From positions 1 to 57,211 of the forward strand of contig JAPPNU010000035.1 in NCBI GenBank assembly GCA_028873695.1: 57,211 nt of DNA, written 5' to 3'. This document shows, one piece after another, positions 1 to 8,909 of this stretch; within the stretch, counting starts at the first letter, position 1; each line of letters begins with the position of its first letter. The DNA is from Gemmatimonadota bacterium. Lineage in GTDB: Bacteria; Latescibacterota; UBA2968; GCA-2709665. The position numbers were made by a program, and so were the translations under genes. Under the pieces are notes generated by a model that saw only the letters and a program-made list of their open reading frames with translations, was not told where the DNA came from and did not search any database.

Positions 1-275
1 AAGCCAAACCAATTCAAAATCCACATCTCCCCAAATTCCCTGCCTACGGCGTGTTACTTTTGAAGCGACCAAAAGGAACCAAAAGTCGCCGCTGGGCGCG
101 GGGCCTGCCTTATGCATTGCGCGAATACCTCACAGGACGCACCGGATACGCTGGCCTGCCATCCCCGGAGGATAACGTAAATCGGTGCGGGACGGATCAA
201 CGCGCCCTGCTCTGGCAGTGCTCAGGGTTGGTATCGCGTGTGTAAACGGTGTGCCTTCCAAGGTGAGAGCGGTTG
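1..275. other. No gene recognised at window start
   Basis: No convincing coding region is seen. A short open frame at 51-245 has no recognisable family and its composition resembles the repeat-derived intergenic sequence seen elsewhere in the window. The stretch lies downstream of the minus-strand ABC ATPase gene. Confidence 0.4.
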
Positions 276-1064
276 TCAGCGAAGCACGGCATCGTTCTGT
301 ACGTCCTGAAAGATGGTCTGTTTGATTTCGGCGACGATTTCGAAGAAATGGGGTTCGGCGGTCACGGACAGCGGCCGCGGGCGGGGCAGATCGATATCGT
401 AGATTTTCGAGTTCCTGCCCGGACGGGGCGTCATCACGTAAACCCGATCGGAAAGGTAGACGGCTTCGGGAATCTGGTGGGTGACGAAGACAATGGTCTT
501 GCGGGACTGTTCCCAGATGTTCAGGAGCATCAGGTTCATTTCGTCCCGCGTGAAGGCGTCCAGCGCGCCGAAGGGTTCGTCCATCAACAGGACCCGCGGG
601 TCGTACGCCAGCGCACGGACGATGGACGCCCGCTGCTGCATGCCGCCCGAGAGTTCGCCCGGATAGTGGCGTTCGAAACCGTTCAGGGCCGTGATCTCGA
701 TCAGGTCGTCGATGCGTTCCCGGTATTTCCCGGGGTCCTCCCGCATGATTTCAAACGGAAAACGGATGTTCTGAATCAGGTTCCGCCAGGGAAGCAGGTT
801 GGAAGTCTGGAACACCATGCCGATCTCCCTCCGGGGCTCCAGGACCTCCTGTCCGTTTACTGTTATTCTTCCCTCGGTGAGCGGCCAAAGCGCCGCCATG
901 GCCCAGAGCAGGGTACTCTTGCCGCAGCCGCTCGGACCCACGATCGACACCAGTGCCCCTTCCCGAACAGAAAGATCGAAGCCGTCCAGCGCCTGGACCT
1001 CTCCCCGGTCTCCGGTAAAGGTTTTCGATGCGTTTTCGACCGTGATGATTGGCAGACTCTGCAT
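276..1064 (-). CDS. ABC transporter ATP-binding protein, nitrate/taurine (NitT/TauT) type
   Basis: This is a 262-residue cytoplasmic ATPase subunit of an importer, probably for a small anion, sulfonate or nitrogen compound. The Walker A motif (GPSGCGKST), Q-loop (MVFQTSNLLPW), signature (LSGGMQQR), Walker B (LLMDEPFGALD) and switch histidine (VFVTHQ) are all present in order, and the length fits the SsuB/TauB/NrtD family. The open frame extends upstream to 1523, but homology begins at MQSLPIITVENASKTF, so the ATG at 1064 is chosen; the upstream extension lies in repeat-derived sequence. No permease or binding-protein gene is visible, so they must lie beyond the left edge or elsewhere. The substrate cannot be deduced from this subunit. 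Confidence 0.9.
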   Translation of the reverse strand: MQSLPIITVENASKTFTGDRGEVQALDGFDLSVREGALVSIVGPSGCGKSTLLWAMAALWPLTEGRITVNGQEVLEPRREIGMVFQTSNLLPWRNLIQNIRFPFEIMREDPGKYRERIDDLIEITALNGFERHYPGELSGGMQQRASIVRALAYDPRVLLMDEPFGALDAFTRDEMNLMLLNIWEQSRKTIVFVTHQIPEAVYLSDRVYVMTPRPGRNSKIYDIDLPRPRPLSVTAEPHFFEIVAEIKQTIFQDVQNDAVLR

Positions 1065-1254
1065 CCGCAGTACATAAGAGAACGCCGCGATCGCGCGGTA
1101 CGAGGGCAATCGATTCGAGCCCAACGGGATGGGCGCGTTGCGGCGGGTTGGAGGCGAAAAGAGGACGAACGGGAGTATATTCGATTTCGGGAGATGGGAC
1201 AAGGGATTTCTGGCGTGAAGGAAAAAGGAAGAAGGAAGAGGACCAGACCCCGTC

Positions 1255-1850
1255 CACAGGACATCGATACGGCCTGGCGAATTCAACTTGCCCCTGCCTG
1301 ATTGTGTAGGGTCGACCCGCCGGTCGCCCATTTGCAACCCAAGAATCGGCTCACACAAAGGCACGAAGACACAAAGGACACAAAGGGAAAACCGGGAACA
1401 AGGCAAGGCGGGCAACCACAAGGGTTGCCCCTTCAAATGCGAGGTTGTCGCGACTCCTGCCCCAGTCCCCTCGGAAGCGAGGATACGGGAGACGAAAGAG
1501 GACAACCCATGCCCACCAGACATCGATGCGGCCTGGCGAATTCAACTTGCCCCTGCCTGATTGTGTAGGGTCGACCCGCCGGTCGCCCATTTGCAACCCA
1601 AATATCGGTTCACACTAAGGCACGAAGACACAAAGTGGAAGCCGGATGCAGCGACAAGGCGGGCAACCACAAGGGTTGCCCCTACAAAATCAAGGTTGTC
1701 ACATGAGTCGGCGATATCAATCCGCGAATGCCTGGTTTCGTAGGGGCGACCGGCCGGTCGCCCATTTGCAGCCCTTAACCGGCTCACACGAAGGCACAGA
1801 GACACGAAGGGAAGGAAACAGCAGAACAATCGAAATCCGATCGGTAGTCC
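1255..1850. repeat. Cluster of palindromic REP-like repeats in tandem direct copies
   Basis: About 1 kb without a gene (1065-2112) is largely repeats. A block at about 1255-1380 recurs at about 1515-1640 with near identity; both contain GTAGGGTCGACC and GGTCGCCCATTTGCAACC, then a 'CAC..AGGCACGAAGACACAAAG' tail. A third copy at 1738-1815 has the perfect palindrome GGGCGACCGGCCGGTCGCCC. Between them lie two copies (about 1409-1433 and 1658-1684) of another hairpin, GGGCAACC-ACAA-GGGTTGCCC. The same two hairpin types return at 11973 and 12378. Such elements are usually non-autonomous and dispersed. No coding function is proposed. Confidence 0.8.
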
Positions 1851-2028
1851 TTCCGACAATGTCTCCGGGTCGTCGTGGGGCCGCATCGCATCGGAATGTC
1901 CGCGTATGTCTTCACGGATACTGTGAGTTGGACACCCGAAAGCGATCGGAGGTCCTCGGAACAGACAAAAACGGCAATAATGTCCCTATAGAATACAATA
2001 ATAATAAAGATATTTCTATTTTTGCCTG

Positions 2029-2057
2029 TTGATTTATTGCAAAAATAAAGTTATAAT
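2029..2057 (+). promoter_or_regulatory. Sigma70-type promoter for the XRE regulator gene
   Basis: A TTGATT -35 box (2029-2034), a 17-base spacer and a perfect TATAAT -10 box (2052-2057) lie in an AT-rich stretch about 55 bases upstream of the ATG at 2113. This is one of the clearest promoters in the window. Confidence 0.65.
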
Positions 2058-2112
2058 TTCGTATCGCCAATCTGAAGCCGCACACAGAGCACCGAAAAGA
2101 AGGAGATTTTCG

Positions 2113-3162
2113 ATGAAAATCGACTCTGATCGCCTGCGTACGCTGCGCAAACGAAAGAAACTGTCGCGGCCCGATCTTGAACGCGTATCCGGAATCAACG
2201 TGCGGACGATTCAGCGCCTCGAGAACGAACCCGACAAATCCAAATCCACGAGAGAAGACACAGTGAACCGTCTCGCCGACGCGCTCGACGTCGAACCCGG
2301 CGTGCTAACGGGCGAGTTGGACCTGCCCGACTCCGACGAGGCCCCGTTTGCCGAGCCAGGTAGGGTGCGCATCGGTGCTCAGATCAGCCCCAAAGCGCGG
2401 CTCTCCTATGATCTTATCAAACGTCGGTACGACGTAAACGCTACTGATATCATCAACAACGCGCCGCTGTTGTTCGCGCTTCTGGCCGAAGCCAGCCTCG
2501 CCTGGCGGCGAGAGAGGCTAAAAGAAGCCCGGAATGCGAGCCGCCAATTGTCCCAGATCGAGGGGTACTGGCGGGGAGGTCTGGGCACCGGCCTTGACGA
2601 TGCCGTGTACAATGGAATCACACGGGAAGAGGAATCCATCAGCAACGCCGATCTATTCGGCGAACACCTGTATGATGATCCCGGGACCGGCCTTATAGAT
2701 CGTTATTTCTTCGATTCCGAGGAAGCAAACCCGTTCGCTGATTTCTTGCGCAGAATGGCGGATGAACTTGCCATCCCCGGAATCGTCGAGATCGACGGAG
2801 GAATACTCGATGCTGAGATGGACTTCAGGTTCCCGTACTACGAAATCTGCGGTTTAGAGCTTGACAATATTGCCAAGAGTTCTCTGATAGGCAGAATTGC
2901 CCTTGAAATTGGCACGTTACGAATTTCCGAAATCCCTGATGATCTGATGGCTGACGACGCGTCTGAAGAACGTTGGATGTCGTTTGAAGAGAGTACCGCC
3001 AAAAAATCTGGAACTTTAAACAGAAGCGAGCTGACAGACTTTCTAATTAAATATGCTGCACTCTTCGCCTATCCCTATGGCGAGAAGATACGTAAACTGT
3101 ACGAAGAGAATCAATATGGAACGTTGGACACGGAATTCGAAGATGGAGACGACGACCAATGA
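2113..3162 (+). CDS. XRE-family helix-turn-helix regulator with large C-terminal domain
   Basis: A 349-residue protein. Residues 1-65 form an XRE/Cro-type DNA-binding domain (LRTLRKRKKLSRPDLERVSG followed by the recognition helix in VRTIQRLEN). The remaining 270 residues are acidic and match no family I recognise; several short blocks (WRRERLKEARNASRQ, ALEIGTLRISEIP) look helical and may sense a ligand or partner. The ATG at 2113 is preceded by AGGAG with 7-base spacing and by a good promoter at 2029-2057. XRE regulators of this size often control neighbouring stress, defence or toxin genes. The target is unknown. Confidence 0.75.
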   Translation: MKIDSDRLRTLRKRKKLSRPDLERVSGINVRTIQRLENEPDKSKSTREDTVNRLADALDVEPGVLTGELDLPDSDEAPFAEPGRVRIGAQISPKARLSYDLIKRRYDVNATDIINNAPLLFALLAEASLAWRRERLKEARNASRQLSQIEGYWRGGLGTGLDDAVYNGITREEESISNADLFGEHLYDDPGTGLIDRYFFDSEEANPFADFLRRMADELAIPGIVEIDGGILDAEMDFRFPYYEICGLELDNIAKSSLIGRIALEIGTLRISEIPDDLMADDASEERWMSFEESTAKKSGTLNRSELTDFLIKYAALFAYPYGEKIRKLYEENQYGTLDTEFEDGDDDQ

Positions 3163-3172
3163 GCGCTACTAA

Positions 3173-3346
3173 TTGCACCAGACACGCCCAAAGCCGAGCT
3201 CAGCAGGCGGGTTTCGGAGAGCCGACATCCGGCTGATTCATGAAGGTTTGGAGGACAATACCGTTCTAAAATGGGTAAGGGAGGTTCTTGAAGTCGTCAA
3301 CCACGGCAGCGAACGCGCCTATCCGTGTATGGAGGAGGTATTATGA
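3173..3346 (+). other. Possible gene remnant overlapping the next start codon
   Basis: This frame is open from just after a TAA at 3170 to a TGA at 3344-3346, and its last 40 or so codons read like real protein (ADIRLIHEGLEDNTVLKW, then REVLEVVNHGSERAYP). The TGA overlaps the ATG of the next gene as ATGA, the usual sign of translational coupling. No ATG and no ribosome site start it, so it may be the 3' end of a decayed gene. No family is recognised. Confidence 0.3.
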
Positions 3347-3633
3347 GATTATCGGATGTCCTAAAGGGCAAATTTGGCGACGAAACCCAGCACCTGTGTC
3401 CGAATTGCTTTGAGACTACGCAGTTAAGGACAAATGCAATCGACGCCTGGAAGGCTTACTTGGTCGGAAAATCACCGGTCAAACCGAGTAAGTATCACCA
3501 CTACTGCTCGAAGTGTTATTGCACTCAACTCAATCACTCGCCCCTCGCTGAGGAATCGCCGACACCGAGCCTGTTCCCTGAGCTTGTCGAAGGCGCTGCC
3601 CTGAGCCTGTCGAAGGGGCAGGCGAACGGTTGA
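3343..3633 (+). CDS. Small protein with two CxxC zinc-ribbon-like knuckles
   Basis: A 96-residue hypothetical protein. Two knuckles, CPNC near residue 21 and CSKC near residue 55, could bind one zinc ion as a zinc ribbon. GGAGGAGG lies 4-10 bases before the ATG at 3343. The last 25 codons are built from the dispersed repeat CTGAGC(C/T)TGTCGAAGG, present twice at 3579-3618, so the natural C-terminus has probably been replaced by an inserted repeat. Function is unknown. Confidence 0.5.
   Translation: MRLSDVLKGKFGDETQHLCPNCFETTQLRTNAIDAWKAYLVGKSPVKPSKYHHYCSKCYCTQLNHSPLAEESPTPSLFPELVEGAALSLSKGQANG
3574..3622. repeat. Dispersed CTGAGC-YTGTCGAAGG repeat, two tandem copies
   Basis: CCTGAGCTTGTCGAAGG and CCTGAGCCTGTCGAAGG occur 20 bases apart within the 3' end of the small zinc-knuckle gene. 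Related sequence recurs at about 15528-15570. The core half-site TTCGACAGG is common as an intergenic repeat in many bacterial genomes. Confidence 0.6.
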
Positions 3634-3975
3634 AGCGGTGGGGGATCCGCCCAGAATCGCTGGGACGTGATGTAGGTAATCCGGCAAGACGTGCGAGGAT
3701 CCGATGCTGAGCCGGTCACGCGGTTCCTGAAATCCCTTGAGCTATAACAACTACTGGCGGAACAATGCGTTGTCGGCGCCCAATTCAGCCTTGACGGGAT
3801 GTATTGCGACGGATGGGGTGTACGGCAGGATAAAACGGAGGCTGTCAGGTGGATTCGGAGGGCTCGCCGAGTGAGGAGTTAGATGGACCATGCGACCCTG
3901 CCGCCATGAATCCGCCCATCTAAGCAGTACAGACTGTACCTGCCGCCAATTGGGAGGCAGCGCAGGCACATGAGT
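3634..3975. other. No gene recognised
   Basis: About 340 bases between the zinc-knuckle gene and the small minus-strand membrane protein. Open frames on both strands have no recognisable family and no ribosome-binding site. I see no RNA gene or clear hairpin. Confidence 0.4.
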
Positions 3976-4200
3976 TTAGCCGATCAACGACTTTACGAGC
4001 GAAATTGCGACGCAGGCCATGACAACGCCCAACATCCACTTCACAAGCCTGATGTCGCCTTCGATGTTCTGCAAGCGGGACTTGATACCCGACCTTCGGT
4101 GTTTGAAGTTCGCGATCTCTTCCGCGGCTTCACGGGCACGGGCGTCAGGAGTACCCGCGGCCACGAAGGCTGCATATGTTTTGGTTAGCGTGATCGGCAT
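3976..4200 (-). CDS. Small coiled-coil protein with one C-terminal membrane helix
   Basis: A 74-residue protein resembling the small bacterial coiled-coil/membrane-anchor proteins related to DUF1640 and CCDC90. It has an alanine-rich start (TKTYAAFVAAGTPDARAREA), a short charged segment (KSRLQNIEGDIRLVKW) and a final hydrophobic helix (MLGVVMACVAISLV). The ATG at 4200 is chosen because homology-like sequence begins there; an upstream ATG at 4215 also exists. Function is unknown. The gene at 12717 has a similar membrane-plus-coiled-coil plan with the order reversed. Confidence 0.5.
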   Translation of the reverse strand: MPITLTKTYAAFVAAGTPDARAREAAEEIANFKHRRSGIKSRLQNIEGDIRLVKWMLGVVMACVAISLVKSLIG

Positions 4201-4490
4201 CGTGTATGCCTTCAACTACGGTCTCAAGGCTGTTCTACCCGAACTTTGGTAAGTTGGACGGTTCAACCAGGGCACGGGGATGCAGCAGGCTCGTGAATAA
4301 ATAATCGCGCAGATGGCGGACGATGGCAAGACAGAAAACGACGGAAAGTTAGTTTCAATAAAGGATCCGCGGCGCGTCCCTCGCGTACACCCCGCGTATT
4401 GAACCTAGGGGCGCCGGTATCCTGCCCTCACAGATCGCAGACTGCACCGAGAAAACAGACGTGGTTGGTTTAGTGTCCCAGGAGGATGAT
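4201..4490. other. Intergenic, no gene recognised
   Basis: No coding sequence or clear hairpin is seen between the small coiled-coil membrane gene and the HEPN-like gene at 4491. Promoters for the two divergent genes are presumably here, but no consensus boxes stand out. Confidence 0.35.
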
Positions 4491-5219
4491 ATGGCCAGAC
4501 AATGGGATCCGTTCTGGATCGAAGCGATTCAAACTCAGTTCATACCTCAAATCAAGACTGTCGTCGAAGTATTGAAGGAACGGCTGCTGCCGAATATCAG
4601 ACCCGAGGATATCGAAGCAGAAGCGGAGAAGATCTCTGAAGAGAAATGGGAGGAATTCATGTCGAGTCCGGGAACCGGAAAGGAAGACCCCGGCGATTTT
4701 GTGAATCCAGCATTAAACGCTGGAATTTCACATTTCGGGCTAATGATGGGGATTCGTCAGGGGTTGCTCAATCTATTCACAGTTGCGCTCTATCATACCT
4801 TTGAGCAACAGGCCATGTACTTTCACCGGAAGAACGTCTTGCATATCGACGAAGAAAGCGATGACAAGCTCTTCAAGCTGTCTGAATTCCAGCGTCGGTT
4901 GGAAGAGTTGGACATCAGAATAACCAAATTCGCTTCTTGGCCCAAGATCAATGGTGAGTTGCGCCGCGTCGCAAATGCTGTTAAACATGCAGAGGGTGGA
5001 TCGGCTGGTAGACTGAGACAGATACGGCCAGACCTGTTCAGGCACCCGCTTCTCTCATCTTCATCTTTGTTATCGAGCCCGACCTACCTACCTGTGTTTC
5101 AGCCACTCATTGGCGATGGTCTCTGCGTTTCGCTTAATGACATCGAAGACTATCGCGATCACTTGGTACGGTTTTGGCACGAATTCGCTGACTTGTTGCA
5201 GGGTAATTGCCAGCCGTAA
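4491..5219 (+). CDS. HEPN-like hypothetical protein with N-x-x-K-H motif
   Basis: A 242-residue soluble protein. Near residues 160-200 it has WPKINGELRRVANAVKHAEG then LRQIRPDLF, resembling the N..KH signature of a HEPN-like helical family often found in defence or stress islands. The N-terminal part is acidic and amphipathic, with a hydrophobic stretch around residues 80-110. The ATG at 4491 follows GGAGG at 4481-4485 with 5-base spacing; an upstream in-frame start at 4461 is less well placed. HEPN proteins are frequently RNases or their inactive relatives; activity here is not shown. Confidence 0.6.
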   Translation: MARQWDPFWIEAIQTQFIPQIKTVVEVLKERLLPNIRPEDIEAEAEKISEEKWEEFMSSPGTGKEDPGDFVNPALNAGISHFGLMMGIRQGLLNLFTVALYHTFEQQAMYFHRKNVLHIDEESDDKLFKLSEFQRRLEELDIRITKFASWPKINGELRRVANAVKHAEGGSAGRLRQIRPDLFRHPLLSSSSLLSSPTYLPVFQPLIGDGLCVSLNDIEDYRDHLVRFWHEFADLLQGNCQP

Positions 5220-5466
5220 ACGACCTTTTGAGAGTTCACGCTCTCCATGTGCTCCGCCACGTGATTGGAGGCACTCACTGTCCAAAGCCAACGTCGCGCC
5301 AGACCGCCTGTGACGCGGTCAAGTGGTCGTCTGCAATCTGTGGAGTTCTCGAACTAAGAACCCAAACTGACGTGTTACATGCTTAAGGAAATAGTTTCCG
5401 CAATGCACTGGAAGTTCATTTTTTCCAAATAACTTAAATTCAATACTTTAAGCAGGAGTTTCAAAA

Positions 5467-6126
5467 ATGTCTATTGAAAGTTCAATCGCTAAGAGGCTCG
5501 ACGAGTTGGTTGAAGAATCCTTAGCACTTACCCAAGGCAATGAATACGATCAAGTTGACGGCGCACAAGCACATAAATGCAGAGGCTGGCTCGCTGCTGC
5601 CGTAAACATCGTGCAGGTCGTTCTTACAGATCCAGATTCGGGGTATCGCAAAAGCATCGAAAAAATCGCCGTGGCGGACCGTGGATACATGATTCATCAT
5701 GCGGTTGGAGAGGTAGCAGCGATTCTCGCGAACCTGGTCAAGGACAACCAGACTGGATTATTGACGTCCGTGGCAAACCATGCTCGCGCGGAAGTCCTTG
5801 ACGACTTTCTGGATCATGCCGAAATGTATATAAGGGATGGGCGAAAGAATGAAGCCGGTGTGATCGCGGGCGTTGTATTTGAGGACACGCTGCGTCGTGT
5901 CAGTCGTATGCATAACATCTCAGAAAAGGGGATGAAACTCGATGACCTGATAAGCCAATTGGCCAAGTCCAACGTCCTATCTGCGACCAAGGCGAAGAGA
6001 GCGCGCGCTGCGACAGATGTTCGCACCAGGGCTACACACGCACAGTGGGACGAATTTGATGAGAACGACGCGAAAACGACGATCGAGTTTACCAAAGAGA
6101 TGATCGTTGCGCATGTCGACAAATAG
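5467..6126 (+). CDS. Hypothetical protein with C-terminal HEPN-like R-x-x-x-H segment
   Basis: A 219-residue, mostly helical protein. The C-terminal half (AGVIAGVVFEDTLRR at about 137-151, KLDDLISQLAKSNVL, then RTRATHAQWDEF at about 188-199) resembles HEPN-type or DUF4145-like domains, in which an R-x(3-6)-H motif binds or cleaves RNA. The N-terminal half shows no known family. The gene stands alone after a 250-base gap and starts with ATG behind CAGGAG. Together with the gene at 4491 it suggests a defence or stress-response neighbourhood. Confidence 0.6.
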   Translation: MSIESSIAKRLDELVEESLALTQGNEYDQVDGAQAHKCRGWLAAAVNIVQVVLTDPDSGYRKSIEKIAVADRGYMIHHAVGEVAAILANLVKDNQTGLLTSVANHARAEVLDDFLDHAEMYIRDGRKNEAGVIAGVVFEDTLRRVSRMHNISEKGMKLDDLISQLAKSNVLSATKAKRARAATDVRTRATHAQWDEFDENDAKTTIEFTKEMIVAHVDK

Positions 6127-6196
6127 AAATAGAGACCAAATGAAACACGGTAACCGATTCAGGGGTTCGCAAGCCACCGATAAGGAGCACGTCCCG

Positions 6197-6472
6197 ATGA
6201 CAAACGCTACACAGCGAGTTTTCGGCTCCGGTTTTTTGCGTTTGTCTCTGTTCGTGTTGGCCTTTCTGGTCCCGTCGACCGCCGGATATGCTTCGTTGTC
6301 CGCGGCCCCAGCCGATAGCGTCCACTTCTGCGTACCGCTCGACATTGAAGAAATGTAGGCACGAGATAGCATCTACGCCGCGAGCAAACAGGCGTTGAAT
6401 TTGAACGTTGGACCCCCGCGCACGGTCCGGTTTGGCGATTTCCGGTTCATTGCAAAGAAGGTCGGCACGTAA
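6197..6472 (+). pseudogene. Small secreted protein, broken by an in-frame TAG
   Basis: The frame starts at ATG 6197 (AAGGAG 9 bases upstream) with a clear signal peptide (FLRLSLFVLAFLVPSTAGYA), reaches TAG at 6356-6358, and continues in the same frame as plausible protein (ARDSIYAASKQALNLNVG, then PRTVRFGDF) to TAA at 6470. One base change (for example TGG to TAG) would explain the break. The intact product would be about 91 residues, or the N-terminal part of a larger extracytoplasmic protein. No function is recognised. Confidence 0.45.
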
Positions 6473-6543
6473 GATTAGGCATCCGATCCTGCTGGTGTTG
6501 TCGAGCGGACGTTGAAGTTCGCTGAATCGGAGACTTTGATCCT

Positions 6544-7923
6544 ATGCAAATTTCACGCATGAATTCATACCGCTTCGAGGTTCTGGTGATGTGGTCTCGG
6601 GCGGTACCACAGTTCGCGCCGACAGAAGAATGCTCCGTTTGGTCTACGGATGACGAACGCCTCCTCGCCGTTGTAATCATCGATCTCACGGACCGCGATT
6701 ACAATTTCGTCATATTGGCTCGTGATAAGCGCGGGCGCTTTCGTTGCGTAGATGTCGGTGAAACGTATTTCACGCGGCGGTTGGCGGAGAAAGCACTCAT
6801 CCAGCGCATGCCGGAAGTGTATGCCAGAGTAAACGTCACGTTTGAACAAGGAGACGAAACCGGGAATTCCCTCGACTTTTTCACGCCTCAGCTGCCCAAC
6901 GATCGGCTTCATCCCAATTTCCGTACCCTCGCTGAAGGCCCAGGTTATTCCGCAGCGCGGGGAATCATCACCGAAATGGCACATGTCTTTGATGAGCCGG
7001 ACGGCAATTTCATTACGGATTTTCAATCCATGGGTTTCAACAGCCGCCTCTGGGAACTATACCTGTTTGGGGCGCTCGTCGAGGAAGGATTCAAGCTTGA
7101 CAGAATTCATGCACAGCCGGATTTTATCGCTTCTACCGGCAATGGACGAAAAGTCGCAATCGAAGCGACTACAGTCAACCCAACGGTCGGCAACGACGGG
7201 CAACCTGTGGATCCGCCGACACCAAAGAGCTTTGAAGAACTGAAGAAGCTGCGACGAGACTACATGCCTATCAAATTTGGCGGTCCTCTGAACGGGAAAC
7301 TGAGGAAAAGGGATTGGGAGAGAAGCCACATTGACGGCTTGCCTTACATCATTGCAATAGCTGACTTCCATGGTCCTCAGACCATGACTTGGTCGGGACC
7401 GGCGTTGTCTTCTTATCTGTTCGGGTTGGAAGTAGATTTAGACCGGTCGACCGAAACCGGGCGACCCTGGCAGTATCGGCCGATTGAAAAACACATATGG
7501 AAGGAAAAGCAGATTCCGTCTTGTTTCTTTGACCAACCGGATGTTGAGAACGTCTCCGCTGTGGTGTTCACGAACGCAGGAACGCTGGCCAAGTTCAACA
7601 GGATGGGCGTCCTTGCCGACTTCGGCGATCCAAGTGTCCGATTGATTCGACAAGGAACGCTGTTGAATCCGGAAACTGAATCCGTTGCGCCAATCGAATT
7701 CACAATCGACGTCGACGACCCCAAGTACAGCGAGGGGTGGGCGGACGAACTGCAGGTATTCCACAATCCGAACGCCGTCTGTCCGTTAGATCGAGATCTG
7801 TTCCCCATGGCGACGCATCATTTTCTTGAAGATGGCGAGGTGAGGTCATACAGCCTTCCACATACAATATTTCAATCCGTGACAATTATCCACTCGCCGA
7901 AGGCTCGCAATCGCCCCCAATGA
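6544..7923 (+). CDS. Hypothetical protein, possible PD-(D/E)xK-type nuclease
   Basis: A 459-residue protein of no family I can name. Around residues 160-215 the order E (FNSRLWELYLFGAL), P-D (HAQPDFIAS) and E-x-T (KVAIEATTVNP) resembles the acidic core of restriction-endonuclease-like folds, although the usual terminal Lys is replaced by Thr. The rest, including YIIAIADFHGP and VSAVVFTNAGTLAKF, is consistent with an alpha/beta fold. It lies among HEPN-like and HNH-like genes, which suits a defence or mobile-element role. The start at 6544 has no strong ribosome site; an internal ATG at 6559 is also possible. Confidence 0.6.
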   Translation: MQISRMNSYRFEVLVMWSRAVPQFAPTEECSVWSTDDERLLAVVIIDLTDRDYNFVILARDKRGRFRCVDVGETYFTRRLAEKALIQRMPEVYARVNVTFEQGDETGNSLDFFTPQLPNDRLHPNFRTLAEGPGYSAARGIITEMAHVFDEPDGNFITDFQSMGFNSRLWELYLFGALVEEGFKLDRIHAQPDFIASTGNGRKVAIEATTVNPTVGNDGQPVDPPTPKSFEELKKLRRDYMPIKFGGPLNGKLRKRDWERSHIDGLPYIIAIADFHGPQTMTWSGPALSSYLFGLEVDLDRSTETGRPWQYRPIEKHIWKEKQIPSCFFDQPDVENVSAVVFTNAGTLAKFNRMGVLADFGDPSVRLIRQGTLLNPETESVAPIEFTIDVDDPKYSEGWADELQVFHNPNAVCPLDRDLFPMATHHFLEDGEVRSYSLPHTIFQSVTIIHSPKARNRPQ

Positions 7924-8075
7924 CCAAGAGCGGTTACCGCGAATACGACATCTCGATGATCGGATTCGGGGACTTCCTCATATTCGGCCAGGCATTCGGC
8001 ACGTAACAGTCGTAACCGGTCTTTTTTCCACGATATGTATTTTCATAGTCGAGAAAGGATCCACCAGGAGAACGC

Positions 8076-8813
8076 ATGGCATGTAGACTATGTAAGCGGA
8101 ACAAACCTCTGATGAAATCCCACATATTCCCTGAATGGCTTTACACGCCGCTGTATGACAAGAATCACCGGTTTTCTGTTCCCAGCACGAATGAAAACAA
8201 ACGGAGGGGCACACGCCCAAAGGGGATATATGAGAGACTTCTATGTCAAGAATGTGAAGTGCAATTAAGCGAGTGGGAGGGATACGCTCGTGGGGTTTTC
8301 TATGGGGATGATCACGGAATAAAGATCGAAGACAACGGTGGACGGGTTGTACTGTCAGGTCTGAGATACACCCCATTCAAGCTTTTTCAGATGTCCTTGA
8401 TTTGGAGGGCGTCGATCACGAACAGACAGGAGGTCCACAAGATCAATCTGGGACCACACGCTGAGAGTTTACGAAAAATGTTGTTCGAAGAATGCCCGGG
8501 GGAAAGTCACCAATACCCCGCGATACTAATGTCGCTACCCAGGTCGCTGGTCCAGATATTGCGGGAATTTATATTGCCTCCAGAACCGCTGCCGAAAAAA
8601 ATCGACGGTCATACTGGATACCGGGCTGTTCTTGGTGGCCTTTTCTGGCTGTTCGTTGTCTCAAGTCACTCGGCTGATCTTCATGATATGGATCTGTTTC
8701 TTACGAAGGATGGGCGACTTCCAGTCTACAAAGCTGGAGAACCCGCCGTAGAATTCATGCGGAAACTGGCACTCGATTTTTCAAAAGCAGGCATGTTGAA
8801 CCAGCCGCCCTGA
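8076..8813 (+). CDS. HNH-like zinc-cluster protein, paralogue 1
   Basis: A 245-residue protein. It begins CRLCKRNKPLMKSHIFPEW, followed near residue 55 by LLCQECE. Two CxxC pairs with an intervening K-S-H resemble the treble-clef zinc core of HNH-like nucleases, but a complete HNH catalytic set is not obvious. AGGAG lies 5 bases before the ATG. The gene at 9974 is clearly its paralogue along the whole length (both have YxPFKLFQMSLIWRA and a GGLFW block near residue 190). The pair flanks an Rpn-type nuclease gene. Function is unknown; a defence or mobile-DNA role is inferred from context. Confidence 0.65.
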   Translation: MACRLCKRNKPLMKSHIFPEWLYTPLYDKNHRFSVPSTNENKRRGTRPKGIYERLLCQECEVQLSEWEGYARGVFYGDDHGIKIEDNGGRVVLSGLRYTPFKLFQMSLIWRASITNRQEVHKINLGPHAESLRKMLFEECPGESHQYPAILMSLPRSLVQILREFILPPEPLPKKIDGHTGYRAVLGGLFWLFVVSSHSADLHDMDLFLTKDGRLPVYKAGEPAVEFMRKLALDFSKAGMLNQPP

Positions 8814-8909
8814 TTCGTGGCGAACGTCCGGCCAGGAATCTGCACATTTTCGAAGAAAGCCTCCGCTTATCCTTACACCAGGCCGCGACGGATTTCTGAC
8901 AAATCAAAT

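Noticed and set aside
273..1301. 342-residue plus-strand open frame
   Set aside because: It is antisense to the ABC ATPase, has no family signature, and shows the composition of a reversed GC-rich gene.
6350..6365. TAG read as pyrrolysine
   Set aside because: The gene is a small secreted protein, not a methylamine methyltransferase, and no pyl genes are seen.
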